NCBI GenBank assembly: GCA_029252405.1
Contig: JAQXBM010000008.1
Span: 56,859-120,858 of the forward strand
DNA: 64,000 nucleotides
Reading direction: 5' to 3'
From: Crocinitomicaceae bacterium
GTDB lineage: Bacteria > Bacteroidota > Bacteroidia > Flavobacteriales_D > Crocinitomicaceae
Shown here: piece by piece, positions 1 to 7,707 of the stretch
How the letters are laid out: each line of letters opens with the position of its first letter
Numbering within the stretch: position 1 is the stretch's first letter
Position numbers and translations under genes: made by a program
Notes under the pieces: generated by a model
Told to the model about the DNA's origin: nothing
Database searches by the model: none
Seen by the model: the letters and a program-made list of their open reading frames with translations, nothing else

Positions 1-82
1 TTGACAATGTTTCCTGTACTTATAAGTTGAATTCTTGAAGTTTAAAAAGTACTTGAGGGTCTCACAACCAAAAAACTTACAA

Positions 83-424
83 ATGAAAACATTAAAATTT
101 AAACCATTCTTTCTATTTATTGGACTTTCCGTAGCACTCGTTTCTTGCGGTGGAGAAGCCGCCGACGAAGCTAATGGTGGTCAAGAAGGTGAAGATGTAG
201 CGGTAATGACAACAGACGAGTTTATTGCAGAAGCAAACGAATTGGGAGCTGACGCTTTCAACGAGAAATACCCAAGAGATTCAGAAATCACTTTAGAAGG
301 TCAAGAAAGAGCACCTGCGACTTGGGCGGACAAAATTGCAGCGAAATTTGGAACAGGATTGAACGATTTACCGTTAACAGCAGACTTCATGTTCGATGCA
401 AACGGTGGAAAAGACGCGACGTAG
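83..424 (+). CDS. small lipoprotein, frame cut by in-frame TAG
   Basis: Start chosen at the ATG at 83, because translation from there gives a clean lipoprotein signal: a basic N-terminus, a hydrophobic stretch and the lipobox ending LVSC followed by GGE. The in-frame ATG at 35 would add 16 polar residues before the signal. The mature part is acidic, with no domain I can name. The frame ends at TAG 422-424, but the same frame stays open for another 36 codons to a TAA at 533-535, and that stretch looks coding. The intact ancestral protein was therefore probably about 150 residues. Seen: lipobox, stop and downstream frame. Inferred: nonsense mutation, sequencing error or recoding. Function unknown. 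Confidence 0.6.
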   Translation: MKTLKFKPFFLFIGLSVALVSCGGEAADEANGGQEGEDVAVMTTDEFIAEANELGADAFNEKYPRDSEITLEGQERAPATWADKIAAKFGTGLNDLPLTADFMFDANGGKDAT

Positions 425-535
425 GAAAAAGTGAAAGGTGGTGAAACCATTGTTTTCACAGGAAAAGTTGGAGGACCATTCTTTATGGATGATAAATTCA
501 AACGATGCAGCTTTACAGATTGTATCGCTGAGTAA
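425..535 (+). pseudogene. in-frame continuation of the lipoprotein beyond TAG
   Basis: These 36 codons follow the TAG at 422-424 without any change of frame and end in TAA. The translation begins EKVKGGETIVFTGKVGGPFF and ends with a two-cysteine segment (KRCSFTDCIAE). The alternating hydrophobic pattern with TIVFTGKV resembles a beta-strand of a small OB-like fold, which would complete the upstream domain. There is no start codon or spacer suggesting an independent gene. I read it as the detached C-terminus of the upstream lipoprotein; the OB-fold idea is only an impression. Confidence 0.5.
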
Positions 536-554
536 GCAACCTAATAAAAATATT

Positions 555-591
555 AATCCCTCTTTCGGTTCTTCCAAAAGAGGGATTTTTT
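555..591. terminator. bidirectional intrinsic terminator
   Basis: An 11-bp perfect stem (555-565 with 577-587) encloses an 11-nt loop. It is followed by a T-run on the plus strand and by an A-rich stretch upstream (T-run on the minus strand). It lies between the convergent lipoprotein frame (+) and HEAT-like gene (-) and can serve both. It sits after the TAA at 535 rather than after the TAG at 424, which fits the longer ancestral frame. Confidence 0.85.
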
Positions 592-619
592 ATGATCTAT
601 ATATAACTGAATGGAATTC

Positions 620-1168
620 TTAATCCATCAAATTCATGTTGATTTCCTTGATGAGGATAGCAATTTCACTCAATATTTCAGATTTCTGCGCATCTGATCG
701 ATCTCCTTTTTCGAGGTAGTTTTTCAAGTGTAATTGCGATTCGAGGATATTTTCTTCCATGTATGGGCCGTCCATATTCTCAATGATCGTTAAGCAGTCA
801 ATTGCTTCCATGAATGTTCCTTGCGTAGCAATCAATACGAAATCATCAATGTAGCCACTGAAGTCCACTTTCATGTTCCAAACTGCCGTCAAAGCCAAAG
901 GGCGCACCTCAAGCAATTCCTTGTCCTCCAACACATCCATGACCTCAGGAACTACAGATGTATCCTTTAAACTACACAGCAACTCTAAAATCGTTGCTTG
1001 GTGTTTCTCCGCTAATGCACCTCCTTTCAAAGCATGAAACAAGGGTTTGATTACGGTTGCGTTTCCGTGAACCTCCAAAGACTTAATTGCCTTTTTCACT
1101 TTCTTTGGATCCTCTGAACTTAGATCAGCAATGATTAAGTTAACCTTCTGTTGTTGTTTGGTTGCCAT
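620..1168 (-). CDS. HEAT-repeat-like protein
   Basis: A 182-residue soluble protein without signal peptide or membrane segment. Its first ~110 residues form successive amphipathic helix pairs (KVKKAIKSLEVHGNATVIKPL, then KHQATILELLCSLKDTSVVPEV, then RPLALTAVWNM), the spacing typical of HEAT/ARM scaffolds. The C-terminal part is also helical and charged. HEAT proteins usually mediate protein-protein contacts, and no catalytic motif is present. The start ATG at 1168 is supported by a TAnnTTTG box (1190 to 1183) just upstream. It is a single-gene unit with a terminator beyond its stop. Partner and role unknown. Confidence 0.7.
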   Translation of the reverse strand: MATKQQQKVNLIIADLSSEDPKKVKKAIKSLEVHGNATVIKPLFHALKGGALAEKHQATILELLCSLKDTSVVPEVMDVLEDKELLEVRPLALTAVWNMKVDFSGYIDDFVLIATQGTFMEAIDCLTIIENMDGPYMEENILESQLHLKNYLEKGDRSDAQKSEILSEIAILIKEINMNLMD

Positions 1169-1182
1169 AGCGAAATTTTCTG

Positions 1183-1190
1183 CAAAGATA
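1183..1190 (-). promoter_or_regulatory. TAnnTTTG -7 box for the HEAT-like gene
   Basis: The minus strand reads TATCTTTG, a match to the Bacteroidota primary-sigma -7 consensus, about 15 nt upstream of the ATG at 1168. It is embedded in a 16-bp sequence that recurs exactly, in opposite orientation, at 1301-1316. Confidence 0.6.
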
Positions 1191-1308
1191 GTGCTTTCAG
1201 TAACGCAATAACAAAGGAATAATTAAGAATTTGTACAGAGAACTACGGCTGCATTGCCCAATCCTAACAATAAATTTTGCACCTATGTCCAAGCTACAGC
1301 GAAAGCAC

Positions 1309-1316
1309 TATCTTTG
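1309..1316 (+). promoter_or_regulatory. TAnnTTTG -7 box for the substrate-binding-like lipoprotein
   Basis: TATCTTTG lies only 4 nt before the ATG at 1321. Transcription starting about 5-7 nt downstream would give a nearly leaderless message. Alternatively translation starts at the upstream TTG codon from another promoter, which I find less likely. Confidence 0.5.
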
Positions 1317-1320
1317 TTTT

Positions 1321-2289
1321 ATGCAGCGCTTGATAAGACCTTTTTTATGGATCTCCGTCCTATTATTTCTCGGAATAAGTGCGTGCACTGTGGAAACTGC
1401 TGAATCGATCAAAAGTCAAGCGCTTGTTGTTGCTTCTGATTTTCTGCACGAGAAAGACACCGTTTTATTCAAGGATTTTATTCGAAAGAATGATGTTCGT
1501 CTGATTATTCGTCACTTGACTCCGGATCAAATGATTAATGAAATCGAAAGCAAAGGCTACAACTCTGGTATTGATTTGGTGCTTTCGGACAACATGCAGA
1601 CTCCAATCAAACTGAACAAGAATGGCATTCTACAGGATTTGGTTGAATCATCGAGCGAGATCGAAACACAAAATCCTTACATCTCTTACAAGCACAATTT
1701 CGTAGGAATAGGTCTTGATCCGTTCGTTTACAAGTACACTTCTGACTCTATTCGAGAACCGAAAAACTACCGAGACCTGAACAAAGTTAGACACTACCAC
1801 ACCCTTTCTTCATCGGATATTATTAGCTTTTTGAGTCCCATCAGAAGAAGAATGAATCGTGCGAAAACCTACGAATGGGCAAGAGAATGGACAGAAAATT
1901 CTACGTTCAGACCAGAAAAAGGCCCTTGGGATGATTCCACGCAAGTCGTTTTGTGTAAGTACAGTCAATTGGAAACCTTCAATGACAGTGTCTGGCAGCG
2001 TTATCCAAGTGGACATCACTTTCCAAATGGAGAAAGCGCCGGTGTTTATTTCGACTTGATGTCGATTTCAATTGTGCAACAGGCGGAGCATTTTTCAGAT
2101 GCTCAGAAATTCTTGGAGCATTGTCAAAATTCTGGATACAATGCCACTTTAAATCGCAAATTGAACCGATTTCCCATATATGATTACCTAAAATCTCGAT
2201 TGGAAGGTCCAAAATTTTATTCGACGCATATCGACCAACTGCTAAAATATCACGACGTACTTGATAGAATGTTAGACAAACTCAATTAA
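1321..2289 (+). CDS. lipoprotein resembling an ABC iron/solute-binding protein
   Basis: A protein of about 322 residues from the ATG at 1321, where the signal and lipobox (GISAC, lipid Cys at residue 22) begin properly; a TTG at 1231 would put 30 odd residues in front. The body resembles the two-lobed periplasmic binding proteins of Fe(III) ABC importers: an early strand ending ALVVASDF, a motif GIDLVLSDN, then FVGIGLDPFVYKY and a C-terminal helical region. Such proteins deliver ferric iron or small solutes to a permease, but no permease or ATPase gene is nearby, so transport is unproven. It could instead be a stand-alone sensor lipoprotein. Family assignment is from fold-like pattern only. 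Confidence 0.55.
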   Translation: MQRLIRPFLWISVLLFLGISACTVETAESIKSQALVVASDFLHEKDTVLFKDFIRKNDVRLIIRHLTPDQMINEIESKGYNSGIDLVLSDNMQTPIKLNKNGILQDLVESSSEIETQNPYISYKHNFVGIGLDPFVYKYTSDSIREPKNYRDLNKVRHYHTLSSSDIISFLSPIRRRMNRAKTYEWAREWTENSTFRPEKGPWDDSTQVVLCKYSQLETFNDSVWQRYPSGHHFPNGESAGVYFDLMSISIVQQAEHFSDAQKFLEHCQNSGYNATLNRKLNRFPIYDYLKSRLEGPKFYSTHIDQLLKYHDVLDRMLDKLN

Positions 2290-2378
2290 AACAATTTCGT
2301 GTTAAAATCTTATTGAAATCACACTGTTTTTTTTAGTCAGAAGTCCTACCTTAGTATTGCCAAACCTCATACCTAAGT

Positions 2379-2879
2379 ATGACAACTATAAAAGACGAAC
2401 TTACCTTGCTCTCAGCAAAAATCGATGCGAATGCCCGCGTAGAGTTGTACGATAAGAACTACCTCTTTCGTATCAAATGGACTTTTCCAGTACTTCTGCT
2501 CTCTTCTTTGATTGTACTTTCTCTGCTCTTTTCGACGGGTGTGATGAATCAAGTTCAATTGATTATTTCCAGCCTTGTAGTGATGGTTTTTCTATTTGTT
2601 ATCCAATTATTGGCGCGCAGAGCTCGTGTTGCTACTTTGAAGGGAGATACTATTATTCTTAAGGGCATCGATTCAAAATCAACGGTAACATCAATTAGAA
2701 GTATCAGAAGGGCAAATTCCTACCAATTTCTCGGAATACCCGTTACTCATGTGAACTACACGCTAGATCACAGAAAGAAAACATCACTTGTTTTTGGAAC
2801 ACCATCTGGAATGAAATCTTCGCTGGACCAATTGATCCAACATGCGAAGACGTGTAAAAAAATAAAAAGCAAATCATAA
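2379..2879 (+). CDS. two-helix membrane protein, unknown function
   Basis: 166 residues. A charged N-terminus (~33 residues) is followed by two adjacent hydrophobic helices (about residues 34-52 and 61-79) separated by a short loop. A cytoplasmic beta-rich tail containing GIPVTHVNYTLDHRKKTSLV follows. The topology, two helices as a hairpin plus a PH-like soluble tail, is common among uncharacterised bacterial membrane proteins. The last codons and the stop (2877-2879) lie inside the 3' end of the convergent rnpB gene. A box TACCTTAG at 2347-2354 is a weak promoter candidate. Confidence 0.65.
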   Translation: MTTIKDELTLLSAKIDANARVELYDKNYLFRIKWTFPVLLLSSLIVLSLLFSTGVMNQVQLIISSLVVMVFLFVIQLLARRARVATLKGDTIILKGIDSKSTVTSIRSIRRANSYQFLGIPVTHVNYTLDHRKKTSLVFGTPSGMKSSLDQLIQHAKTCKKIKSKS

Positions 2880-3270
2880 GCCGGGTTCTGTAATCGTTTG
2901 CACGACGCCTATCATTTATCTAGCCCTAGCCTCACGACTAGGATCGAACGACCTACCCTCCCAGATCAAGCGAGTAGCTCTTCCAATCAAACTTTCGTTC
3001 AACCATCCTGGGTTTATTTGGTCTTTCAGCCCGTAAGGTTTACCATGCGACTCTTGTCACCAACAGCCCGGTGAGCTCTTACCTCACCTTTTCACCTTTT
3101 CCCAGACAAATTTGACTTCGCCTAGGTAGTTCAATTTTCTGTGGCACTATCTGTATCAACCGAAGCTGATCCTTCCCGTTAGGAAGTACGGTACTCTGTG
3201 CTGCCCGGACTTTCCTCCCCCCGCCATCCCGATAGATATCGTGGAAACGGGCAGCGATAAGCCGATTTGC
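2869..3270 (-). ncRNA. rnpB: RNase P RNA (type A)
   Basis: The catalytic RNA of RNase P, which trims tRNA 5' leaders. The minus strand carries the conserved P4 region GAGGAAAGTCCGGGC, the ACAGAACCCGGCTTAT 3' signature and several internal helices. The ends are set by helix P1: GCAAATC at 3270-3264 pairs with GATTTGC at 2875-2869. A U-rich tail (2868-2856) follows P1, so P1 may double as the terminator stem. A TACCTTTG box lies at 3284-3277. The 3' 11 nt overlap the stop region of the convergent membrane-protein gene. Confidence 0.95.
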
Positions 3271-3276
3271 TTTGTG

Positions 3277-3284
3277 CAAAGGTA
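3277..3284 (-). promoter_or_regulatory. TAnnTTTG -7 box for rnpB
   Basis: The minus strand reads TACCTTTG, ending about 6 nt before the predicted RNA 5' end at 3270. This is the expected distance from -7 box to transcription start in Bacteroidota. Confidence 0.7.
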
Positions 3285-3320
3285 TGTAAACAGATGTTGA
3301 AAGAAGCTTTTTGAAGCGAA

Positions 3321-4403
3321 TTATTGCTTCACGAAAGTTGATTTAGCGAATGTCCCGTCGGTATTCTTCACCAAAAGAGTATACGATCCAGATTCAAAAT
3401 CTTCCAGTGAAATCGTTTGAGAGGAAATGTCAACATCACCTGATTGAACCAACTTCCCTTCTGCGCTAATTATGATATACGAGCTTCCTATTTGGAAACC
3501 ATCCAGTTTGAGTTCATTGGTAGCTGGGTTTGGATAAACGTTCACTTCTGAAATCAATTCTGAAGTACCAGCCAATAAGGGATCATAAACATCTCTGTAT
3601 TCGATGTCAGTTACGGTTTCCGTACCATTAAAGTCTGATGTTGTAATTCTCAAAATCGGCTCCAATTCTCCTGTTGTCCACCACTCATAAATATTACTCG
3701 CTGGAATCGGCAATTCAATCCATGTACCGAATTGACCAATGTAGAGTGAATCTTGCTCCTGAATGGCGTGTCGTATTCTCAAAGCGTCAAAAGATCCAAG
3801 AGGTGTTGTAATCTGACCCCATCCATCAATGTTGCTGCTTCGCTGGCGGTATTGAATCCAAATGGCATCAAAAATTGGGTTTAAATCAAGATTTGTGTAT
3901 CCTCTTGATGAGTATACATCACCAAAATTTGCTGGGAATTGATAACGCGTTTCGATTGTATCTGACTTAAAAGGCACTTCGTTTCCGTCCACAACAATTG
4001 AGAAGCCAATTGAAGTAATCGAGTCGGCTGTATTCTTAGAAACAGCGTTCACTTCAGAAATGTTTACGGGCAGAAACGATCCAAATTGGTCGAGTGGTAA
4101 ATCATTAGAAGCCGTATAATTTGTCGCTTGATACGCTGGAGGTGCAAATCCTCCGAATAAAAACTGCATTAACACTGACGTCCCTCCAAGATCAAAATAG
4201 TTCTTCAAAACTTGACTTTCCGCCACTAAACCAGAAAAATCCCACGTATAGTTTGCTCCTGTCGAGAGAAAATCTATTGTTGGATCAGTAGTTGAGCTCA
4301 TGCGAACTGTGTCTCCACCGTCAGCAAAATCAGCATTACTCAATGTGATTTGTGCAGAAGCAAAACCAGAAATCAATAGAAAGGCAACAAGAAGAGTGCG
4401 CAT
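3321..4403 (-). CDS. secreted protein with T9SS sorting domain
   Basis: 360 residues with a Sec signal peptide ending FASAQ. The C-terminal ~85 residues form a type A T9SS sorting domain: VNVYPNPATNELKL, a central GKLVQSG strand, GSYTLLVKNTDG and a basic end FVKQ. Type IX secretion moves such proteins across the outer membrane and cleaves or anchors them at this domain. The ~270-residue middle is beta-rich, with tryptophan/tyrosine-rich strands, but I do not recognise an enzyme family. It stands alone: the neighbouring sigma operon ends at 4462. A TATCTTTA stretch just upstream of the ATG is a possible promoter. Confidence 0.85.
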   Translation of the reverse strand: MRTLLVAFLLISGFASAQITLSNADFADGGDTVRMSSTTDPTIDFLSTGANYTWDFSGLVAESQVLKNYFDLGGTSVLMQFLFGGFAPPAYQATNYTASNDLPLDQFGSFLPVNISEVNAVSKNTADSITSIGFSIVVDGNEVPFKSDTIETRYQFPANFGDVYSSRGYTNLDLNPIFDAIWIQYRQRSSNIDGWGQITTPLGSFDALRIRHAIQEQDSLYIGQFGTWIELPIPASNIYEWWTTGELEPILRITTSDFNGTETVTDIEYRDVYDPLLAGTSELISEVNVYPNPATNELKLDGFQIGSSYIIISAEGKLVQSGDVDISSQTISLEDFESGSYTLLVKNTDGTFAKSTFVKQ

Positions 4404-4461
4404 AATCTTTTTTCTTTAAAGATAAGGCTTTCGAACTGGGATAAACAAGTATCTGTGAGAA

Positions 4462-5550
4462 TTACTCAGTAGGGAATGCGATCCCGAACGTTGTCTCGAA
4501 ATCTAGATCGAGCGTCCCATTTACGTTTTGAACGTCCTGAACAGTAGCAACAACATGTGCTCTTACTTTGTAAACAGAATTTCCATTCACATCTTTTCCG
4601 TAGTACGACACGTCCTCGAAAGAAACTGTGTTCGCATTATTGTTGATGATATCCGAAGCGTATGTGATTCCATTTTCCTCCAACTTCACTCTGATGTTGA
4701 AATCTCTGTAAAGCAAAGCAAGTGTGCTTGTTTCGAAGAATGTAATGTCATCGATGAATTTACCACTGAGATCACCGTCAACAATCATCGACTTTGTTCT
4801 CTTAGCTCCATTTTCAAAGCTAATCTGAGAGCGCAAAATGTGATTCCCTCCAGGGAGTGAATCATACGCAAACTCCGGATTTTCAGAAATAAGAACATCG
4901 TTTAAGAACCACTCCACTTTTTCAATGGCTACTTGTGGATCTACCACCCATGCAGTCAGCGTTCCGTTTTGGTTCAAGAAGTGCTTGATCGTGCAATTCG
5001 CATGACGCTCATACCCTAGGATCATTTCCGAACAAAGCTCCTCAGACGACGAATCTGTAAAGTAGATCGTTGCACATACTTGGTACTTACCTGGCTCCAT
5101 GATCGTCAAATCGTTGGTAACTGGTGCACCACCATCAACTGTCCAAACTACATAATCAATTACATCTACATTTGGAAAAGCATCTTTTGACAATACCGCT
5201 ACTGGTGCTGTAGATTCTTTCGAAAATACGTGATCTGAAGGCAAGGAATTGATTGATACGTGACCTGGAATATCAATCATACCATCATAGATTCCTATTT
5301 CAACAGAGAGATCCCCATCGCTCAAGTTTCCAGTAAATAATTGAACTCCATTTTCTTCTTGAATTGACGTGAACATGTAGGCATTATCATCACCTGCAAC
5401 CAAGTTGAATGCACTGCCGTCAATTGTTCCTTCAGCCGTGAAAACAGGATCTGTCGAATTCGGCTGATCAATTGTATGCTTTTTACAAGAAGTGATTAAT
5501 AATCCTCCAAACACTACAATAAACGCTATGTACGCTCTAGCTCCTCTCAT
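4462..5550 (-). CDS. lipoprotein in the sigma/anti-sigma operon
   Basis: 362 residues with a lipoprotein signal (GGLLITSCKK, lipid Cys near residue 22). The mature protein is beta-rich. An internal section (about residues 130-215) has the PKD/Ig-like look of VDGGAPVTNDLTIMEPG followed by YQVCATIYF. The start lies 2 nt after the stop of the anti-sigma gene, so the two are almost certainly cotranscribed and translationally coupled. The position suggests an outer-membrane or periplasmic partner of the transenvelope anti-sigma protein, perhaps a ligand, cargo or modulator; this is inference from position only. No sorting domain. Confidence 0.75.
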   Translation of the reverse strand: MRGARAYIAFIVVFGGLLITSCKKHTIDQPNSTDPVFTAEGTIDGSAFNLVAGDDNAYMFTSIQEENGVQLFTGNLSDGDLSVEIGIYDGMIDIPGHVSINSLPSDHVFSKESTAPVAVLSKDAFPNVDVIDYVVWTVDGGAPVTNDLTIMEPGKYQVCATIYFTDSSSEELCSEMILGYERHANCTIKHFLNQNGTLTAWVVDPQVAIEKVEWFLNDVLISENPEFAYDSLPGGNHILRSQISFENGAKRTKSMIVDGDLSGKFIDDITFFETSTLALLYRDFNIRVKLEENGITYASDIINNNANTVSFEDVSYYGKDVNGNSVYKVRAHVVATVQDVQNVNGTLDLDFETTFGIAFPTE

Positions 5551-5552
5551 CT

Positions 5553-6935
5553 CTATTTTCTTAATCTTATTGTTCTTCTCAGGTAGATTTGCCCATCTAT
5601 TGGCAATTGGTTGTTGTAACCATCGATCAAATCTTCATTCACTGACTGCATCAATTGCACGCCAACGTTTGCTCCAATCGTCCAGCTATTGAAACGGTAT
5701 GAGTAACCTACTGTCGGTTTCAACCCAAAACGCATTAGCGCGCTGATACTTTGACCGCCTATTTCTTCTTCAATCAATCCATTGATTTGTTCTCTTCTCA
5801 AGAATTGTTCGTCTTCAAATACGTGTTTTTGTGTTTGAGCTCCAACAATAAATGATGGACGTACACCAATATTTACATTGTGTCTTTCAAAGTTATATCC
5901 AAGAGTGATTGGCATTTCTATTGAGTAGATTTTCTGAACGTCGTATTGGTTCGTTCCTTCATTCGATCCGAATCCGTATACTTTTCCTTTTCGTGTTAAG
6001 TATAAATCGTCGTGGAAAGATGCTTTGAAATTAACTCCTGTATTCAGGTTAAAGCTTCCAAGGTAAGTCTCAACCCCAAGACCTCCACCGATAGATTTCG
6101 ATACAATTTCAGATGGTGTTATCAACGATTGAGAGATTCCAGCATTCATTTCAAAATACAATGCTGCTTTCGGACTAACTAGCCCCAAACCAATTGGCAT
6201 TGCATTTGGCGCCAATTTTTGATTCAAATTCTGATCCAATTCGTTCGCTCCATTCAAATCAAGTGAAGCTGTAATTGGTGCACTTTGAAGTGCAGACTCT
6301 TTTTGATCGAAAGTTTTAGCATTGCTTCGAGTATCAACTACATCCTCTGTAGACGAATCTTGTTGCCCTACTGTTTGAGTAATGTTGGTATTATTCGAAC
6401 CTCCATTTCTCACATTGCGCGTCGCGAAGTTATACATTGAATTTGGTCCAACTGCAGGTTGAACTTTCGTATCACCAGTATTCGTTGAACTTGAATTCCC
6501 TGAATTATTCTTGTTAGGCGCAGCTGCAGAATTTTCATTCCCATTTGAATTCGCACTTTCGTTGTTTGAAAGTTCATTATTCAAATCATTTGATGCCGCG
6601 TTAGTAGTTGATTCATTTTGATCTCCGTTCGAAACTGTCGTTTCATTTGAAGTATTAGCAGTATTAGTATTTTCGTTAGCAGTAGTCAACTCAACATTTG
6701 CAAGTTGATCGTTCGTATTATTAAAGGAAGTATCGTTGGCGTTGTTCACAAAGTATCCTGTTGTCAATACCGCGATAAACACCAAAGCCGTTCCCATCCA
6801 AAGGAAATCTTTCCCTTTACCATTTACAGGTAGTGCGCCCTCAACCTCCGCAAAGTACGCATCATCGTACTTGAAAGACTGGGCTTCCGCACCATCTTTA
6901 AATAGGTTATCTATTTCTTCATCCGTCCAGCTCAT
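5553..6935 (-). CDS. probable dual-membrane-spanning anti-sigma factor
   Basis: 460 residues from the ATG at 6935, which overlaps the sigma-factor stop (ATGA); a longer start at 7013 would run deep into the sigma gene. Residues 1-43 are an acidic soluble segment with MSWTDEEIDNLF, plausible as the sigma-binding part. Residues ~44-62 are one membrane helix. Residues ~63-250 are a low-complexity Asn/Ser/Thr linker. The last ~200 residues are amphipathic strands typical of a small outer-membrane beta-barrel (LGVETYLGSFNLNTGVNF, VNIGVRPSFIVGA) and end with basic RTIRLRK. This arrangement matches the Dma class described in Bacteroides thetaiotaomicron, where one anti-sigma protein spans both membranes. 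The function here is inferred from architecture and coupling. Confidence 0.75.
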   Translation of the reverse strand: MSWTDEEIDNLFKDGAEAQSFKYDDAYFAEVEGALPVNGKGKDFLWMGTALVFIAVLTTGYFVNNANDTSFNNTNDQLANVELTTANENTNTANTSNETTVSNGDQNESTTNAASNDLNNELSNNESANSNGNENSAAAPNKNNSGNSSSTNTGDTKVQPAVGPNSMYNFATRNVRNGGSNNTNITQTVGQQDSSTEDVVDTRSNAKTFDQKESALQSAPITASLDLNGANELDQNLNQKLAPNAMPIGLGLVSPKAALYFEMNAGISQSLITPSEIVSKSIGGGLGVETYLGSFNLNTGVNFKASFHDDLYLTRKGKVYGFGSNEGTNQYDVQKIYSIEMPITLGYNFERHNVNIGVRPSFIVGAQTQKHVFEDEQFLRREQINGLIEEEIGGQSISALMRFGLKPTVGYSYRFNSWTIGANVGVQLMQSVNEDLIDGYNNQLPIDGQIYLRRTIRLRK

Positions 6936-7501
6936 ATCACCATTCTCTGATTCCGATTTTCTAATCGGTCTAATTTTTCTCTTAATATTTTTCGTGCTGT
7001 TGACAAGTGCCATTTAGAAGTTCCTTCTGACATGTCCAGCTTTTCACCAATCTCTCTGTGCGAGTACCCTTCAATCACGTATAAATTGAATACATGCCCT
7101 GAAACTTTGGGTAATTCTTGCACAAGCATCATGATGTTCTCATATCCTAAATTGCTTTCGGCGTTATTGACATGTCCTTCTGAGTAGAAGTCCAATTCAC
7201 GCTCGTTATCGCTTTTAGAAATGTGAGATGTGTAACGCTTATTTTTACGGTATTCATCAATCAAGGTGTTTACCATAACACGTTTCGCCCAGGCATTGAA
7301 GTTTACGTTGTCGTCAACTTTCTCTAATGCTTTCAATATTTTGATAAATCCTGCATTGTAAGAAGCGCGAGCGTCTTCTTCGTTGTTATTGTATCGGAAA
7401 CATACGGGCATAAGAAGATGGAAGCAATGCTCATACATATAGTTGATTGCTTTCCGATCATCACTGATACATTTATGTATTATTTCAGTTGTGATGCTCA
7501 T
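6932..7501 (-). CDS. ECF-type RNA polymerase sigma factor
   Basis: About 189 residues from the ATG at 7501; the frame also extends to a TTG at 7540. Region 2 is present (ARASYNAGFIKILKALEKV, then FNAWAKRVMVNTLIDEYRKN). Region 4 carries the helix-turn-helix GYSHREIGEKLDMSEGTSKW before HLSTARKILREKL. There is no region 1 or 3, as expected for ECF sigmas. It directs RNA polymerase to a small regulon when released from its anti-sigma partner. The stop overlaps the start of that partner by 4 nt, fixing the pair as sigma/anti-sigma. The target promoters cannot be told from this window. Confidence 0.9.
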   Translation of the reverse strand: MSITTEIIHKCISDDRKAINYMYEHCFHLLMPVCFRYNNNEEDARASYNAGFIKILKALEKVDDNVNFNAWAKRVMVNTLIDEYRKNKRYTSHISKSDNERELDFYSEGHVNNAESNLGYENIMMLVQELPKVSGHVFNLYVIEGYSHREIGEKLDMSEGTSKWHLSTARKILREKLDRLENRNQRMVI

Positions 7502-7707
7502 GGATTTCTTCAGTGTCCTTATTTTCCGATCCTTATGCAATTTACAAAAATTATTGTTTGTATTGACTCTAACAATTCTCTGTCTGGGTAGCTATTAGAA
7601 CGTTGCTCAAGAAGGATTGGTTGGTGAAAAATTAAAAAAAATGATTTTCGAGAAAAAAATCAGGAATAATTCGACTACTTTATAGGAAGTATTCAAACAT
7701 ATAACTG

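Larger units (their letters stand above)
1183..1316. repeat. 16-bp exact inverted repeat carrying both divergent -7 boxes
   Basis: CAAAGATAGTGCTTTC at 1183-1198 is the exact reverse complement of GAAAGCACTATCTTTG at 1301-1316. Each arm holds the TATCTTTG promoter box of the gene it faces. Identity does not extend past the 16 bp on either side. Confidence 0.8.

Noticed and set aside
1..30. TTGACA at the extreme left edge looks like a sigma-70 -35 box.
   Set aside because: Bacteroidota promoters use a -33 TTG and TAnnTTTG, and no matching -7 box lies at the right distance. Probably chance.
3079..3279. An open frame on the minus strand inside the rnpB region.
   Set aside because: It lies within the conserved RNase P RNA and its translation has no protein-like features.
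6480..6740. Asn/Ser/Thr codon repeats that resemble a tandem DNA repeat.
   Set aside because: The repeats are codon-level only (linker of the anti-sigma protein) with no exact DNA unit, so no separate repeat array is called.
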